Positions 62,359-64,000 of a stretch of 64,000 bases of DNA are shown piece by piece; position 1 is the first letter of the stretch; the number at the start of each line of letters is the position of its first letter. Below the pieces are notes generated by a model. It was not told the origin of the DNA and did not search any database. It was given only the letters and a program-made list of their open reading frames with translations. Location: assembly GCF_021605415.1 (NCBI RefSeq), contig NZ_WKEQ01000003.1, positions 62,001-126,000 on the forward strand. Reading direction: 5' to 3'. Source of the DNA: Pseudomonas syringae. GTDB taxonomy: Bacteria; Pseudomonadota; Gammaproteobacteria; Pseudomonadales; Pseudomonadaceae. The position numbers and the translations under genes were made by a program.

Positions 62359-63036
62359 CTATTGAAGAAACGCCGCCACTCGCCCGGCCGCGGCAGCCAA
62401 ATGCTGCTCATGGGTAAACCCTGAAGCCTTGAGCGGCTTCAAATCGTGATCCCCCGCCACTAGCCAAAACACCTCGATGCTCGGTGACAACGCATACCGC
62501 TCAACCGCCTCGCGATTGCCCAGCGCATCCCGCTCACCCTGCACAATCAACGCTCGCGTTTTCAGCCCGGCCAAATGCTCGACCCGAGGTTTCTCCGGTT
62601 TGCCCACCGCGTAAAACGGATAGCCCAGGCACACCAGCGCATCCGCGCCCAACTCATCCGCCAGCAAACTGGCCATGCGCCCGCCCATGGACTTGCCGCC
62701 AATCGCCAGCGGCCCAGCGACATGGCGTCGCACTTGCGCATACACCTGGCGCCAGCATTCGAGCAGTTTCGGGGCCGGGTTAGGCGGCCGCTTACCGCCA
62801 TCGAGCCGACGTTGGGCCATATAGGGAAATTCGAAGCGCAGCACGTTGATGCCCTGTGCAGCGAGGCGCCCCGCCATGTCCGTCATCCAGTCACTGTCCA
62901 TCGGCGCGCCGGCACCATGGGCGAGGATCAGGGTGACCGATGCCTTGCCGGGCGACGCGTTCCATAACCATCCGTGATCCCGCACGCACTGCGCCCATTG
63001 ATCCCCGTCAATACCGGCCTTGTGCTGTTTGTCCAT
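62359..63036 (-). CDS. Alpha/beta hydrolase of the KANL3/Tex30-like group
   Basis: A 225-residue soluble hydrolase. The oxyanion/opening motif LILAHGAGAPMDSDWM, nucleophile IGGKSMGGRMAS, acidic residue in VQGERDALG and His in VAGDHDLKP complete the fold. The open frame runs upstream to 63141, but GAGG lies 5 nt before the ATG at 63036 (MDKQHKAG), and that upstream stretch is the ccoN promoter region. Substrate unknown. It is divergent from ccoN. Confidence 0.85.
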   Translation of the reverse strand: MDKQHKAGIDGDQWAQCVRDHGWLWNASPGKASVTLILAHGAGAPMDSDWMTDMAGRLAAQGINVLRFEFPYMAQRRLDGGKRPPNPAPKLLECWRQVYAQVRRHVAGPLAIGGKSMGGRMASLLADELGADALVCLGYPFYAVGKPEKPRVEHLAGLKTRALIVQGERDALGNREAVERYALSPSIEVFWLVAGDHDLKPLKASGFTHEQHLAAAAGRVAAFLQ

Positions 63037-63133
63037 GCTTGCCTCGCTTTTAGTCTGCCTATAACTCCAGACGCAGGGCGCGCTGCCTTTTTTGCAGGCG
63101 TGCGCACTTGCGCTGAACCGTGGATGGGGAACC

Positions 63134-64000
63134 ATGAACACTTCTATCAGTACCGCCTACAACTACAAGGTGGTCCGCCAATTCGCCATTATGACGGTGG
63201 TGTGGGGCATCGTCGGCATGGGGCTCGGGGTTTTTCTCGCGGCTCAATTGGTCTGGCCGCAGCTTAACTTCGATTTGCCCTGGACCAGTTTTGGCCGTCT
63301 GCGCCCGCTGCACACCAACGCGGTGATCTTCGCGTTCGGCGGCTGCGCACTGTTCGCCAGTTCGTTTTATTCGGTGCAACGCACCTGCCAGACGCAATTG
63401 TTTGCCCCGAAAATCGCCGCGTTCTGCTTCTGGGGCTGGCAGCTTGTCATCCTGCTGGCGGCCATCAGCCTGCCGCTGGGTTACACCAGTTCCAAGGAAT
63501 ACGCCGAACTGGAATGGCCGATCGACATTCTGATCACCATTGTCTGGGTCGCCTACGCCGTGGTGTTTTTCGGCACGATCATGCAACGCAAGACCAAACA
63601 CATTTATGTGGGTAACTGGTTTTTCGGCGCGTTCATCATCACCGTGGCGATTTTGCACATCGTCAACAACCTTGAATTGCCGGTGAGTTTCACCAAGTCC
63701 TACTCGGTGTATGCCGGTGCAACCGACGCGATGGTGCAGTGGTGGTACGGCCACAACGCCGTGGGCTTTTTCCTCACCGCCGGTTTCCTCGGGATGATGT
63801 ATTACTTCGTGCCGAAACAGGCCGAGCGTCCGGTGTACTCCTATCGCCTGTCCATCGTGCACTTCTGGGCGCTGATCACCCTGTACATCTGGGCCGGCCC
63901 GCACCACTTGCACTACACCGCGCTGCCGGACTGGGCACAGTCGCTGGGCATGGTGATGTCGCTGATCCTGCTGGCACCGAGTTGGGGCGGCATGATCAAC
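63134..64000 (+). CDS. ccoN: cbb3-type cytochrome c oxidase subunit I, 5' part
   Basis: The first 289 codons of CcoN, the catalytic heme b/heme b3-CuB subunit of the high-affinity terminal oxidase; the frame leaves the window open. Visible features: [20 protein letters not shown] at the start, [15 protein letters not shown] with a heme-ligand His, [20 protein letters not shown] and [16 protein letters not shown]. Multiple membrane helices are clear. GGGGAACC precedes the ATG. No TTGAT-N4-ATCAA Anr site was seen in the 97-bp spacer, which suggests the more constitutive cco-1 type operon. Confidence 0.95.
   Translation, partial: MNTSISTAYNYKVVRQFAIMTVVWGIVGMGLGVFLAAQLVWPQLNFDLPWTSFGRLRPLHTNAVIFAFGGCALFASSFYSVQRTCQTQLFAPKIAAFCFWGWQLVILLAAISLPLGYTSSKEYAELEWPIDILITIVWVAYAVVFFGTIMQRKTKHIYVGNWFFGAFIITVAILHIVNNLELPVSFTKSYSVYAGATDAMVQWWYGHNAVGFFLTAGFLGMMYYFVPKQAERPVYSYRLSIVHFWALITLYIWAGPHHLHYTALPDWAQSLGMVMSLILLAPSWGGMIN

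Noticed and set aside
63037..63133. Anr/Fnr site before ccoN
   Set aside because: No TTGAT-N4-ATCAA-like sequence could be found in the spacer.

Overview
The window is high-GC, gene-dense DNA of a fluorescent Pseudomonas, most likely the P. fluorescens group. It carries most of a pyoverdine siderophore locus, REP-type palindromes typical of that group, and an Aer/cbb3-oxidase edge familiar from Pseudomonas chromosomes. No tRNA, rRNA, CRISPR array, insertion sequence or prophage was seen.

Layout. (1) 1-3790, minus strand: a BvgS/EvgS-like hybrid sensor kinase (3' end outside the window), its NarL/FixJ response regulator, and a separate degenerate receiver protein. (2) 4080-6035, minus: pvdA (ornithine hydroxylase) and an FpvI-type ECF sigma factor. 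(3) 6324-10875, plus: the PvdR-PvdT-OpmQ efflux pump. (4) 10946-18135: pvdP (minus) diverging from pvdM-pvdN-pvdO, then pvdE: periplasmic maturation enzymes and the ferribactin exporter. (5) 18252-20711: fpvA receptor. (6) 20818-49168, minus: two giant NRPS genes, pvdI-like (4108 aa, 3 modules) and pvdD-like (5003 aa, 4 modules plus thioesterase), followed by an HSL-family hydrolase. (7) 49314-51314: pvdG thioesterase diverging from an SCP2-cupin dioxygenase gene. (8) 51498-63036: flanking genes (MFS transporter, SDR + GH15 pair, GlxA-type regulator with isonitrile-hydratase-like InhA, a DUF6124-type small protein behind a structured leader, CPBP protease, Aer, a toxin-antitoxin remnant, an alpha/beta hydrolase). 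(9) 63134-64000: 5' part of ccoN.

How it fits together. PvdA supplies N5-hydroxyornithine; the two NRPSs extend the Glu-Tyr-Dab precursor that PvdL makes elsewhere (pvdL, pvdH, pvdS and an ornithine N5-acyltransferase are not in this window); PvdG proof-reads; PvdE exports ferribactin; PvdP, PvdO, PvdN and PvdM mature it in the periplasm; PvdRT-OpmQ secretes or recycles pyoverdine; FpvA takes up the ferric complex and signals through FpvI. Reading adenylation codes by eye gives a side chain of D-Ser, D-(acyl)OH-Orn, Ala, Gly, D-allo-Thr, Ala, cyclo-OH-Orn. Eight sites fit the PvdS promoter pattern TAAAT-N16-CGT (two have CTAAT, one of these with N17); they lie upstream of pvdA, pvdR, pvdP, pvdM, pvdE, pvdI, pvdG and the SCP2-cupin gene.

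Most unusual points: the SCP2-cupin gene has a perfect PvdS box although it is not one of the well-known pyoverdine enzymes; and pvdD seems to have lost an epimerase domain, keeping an epimerase-type carrier domain, the post-epimerase linker and a D-acceptor-like condensation domain.
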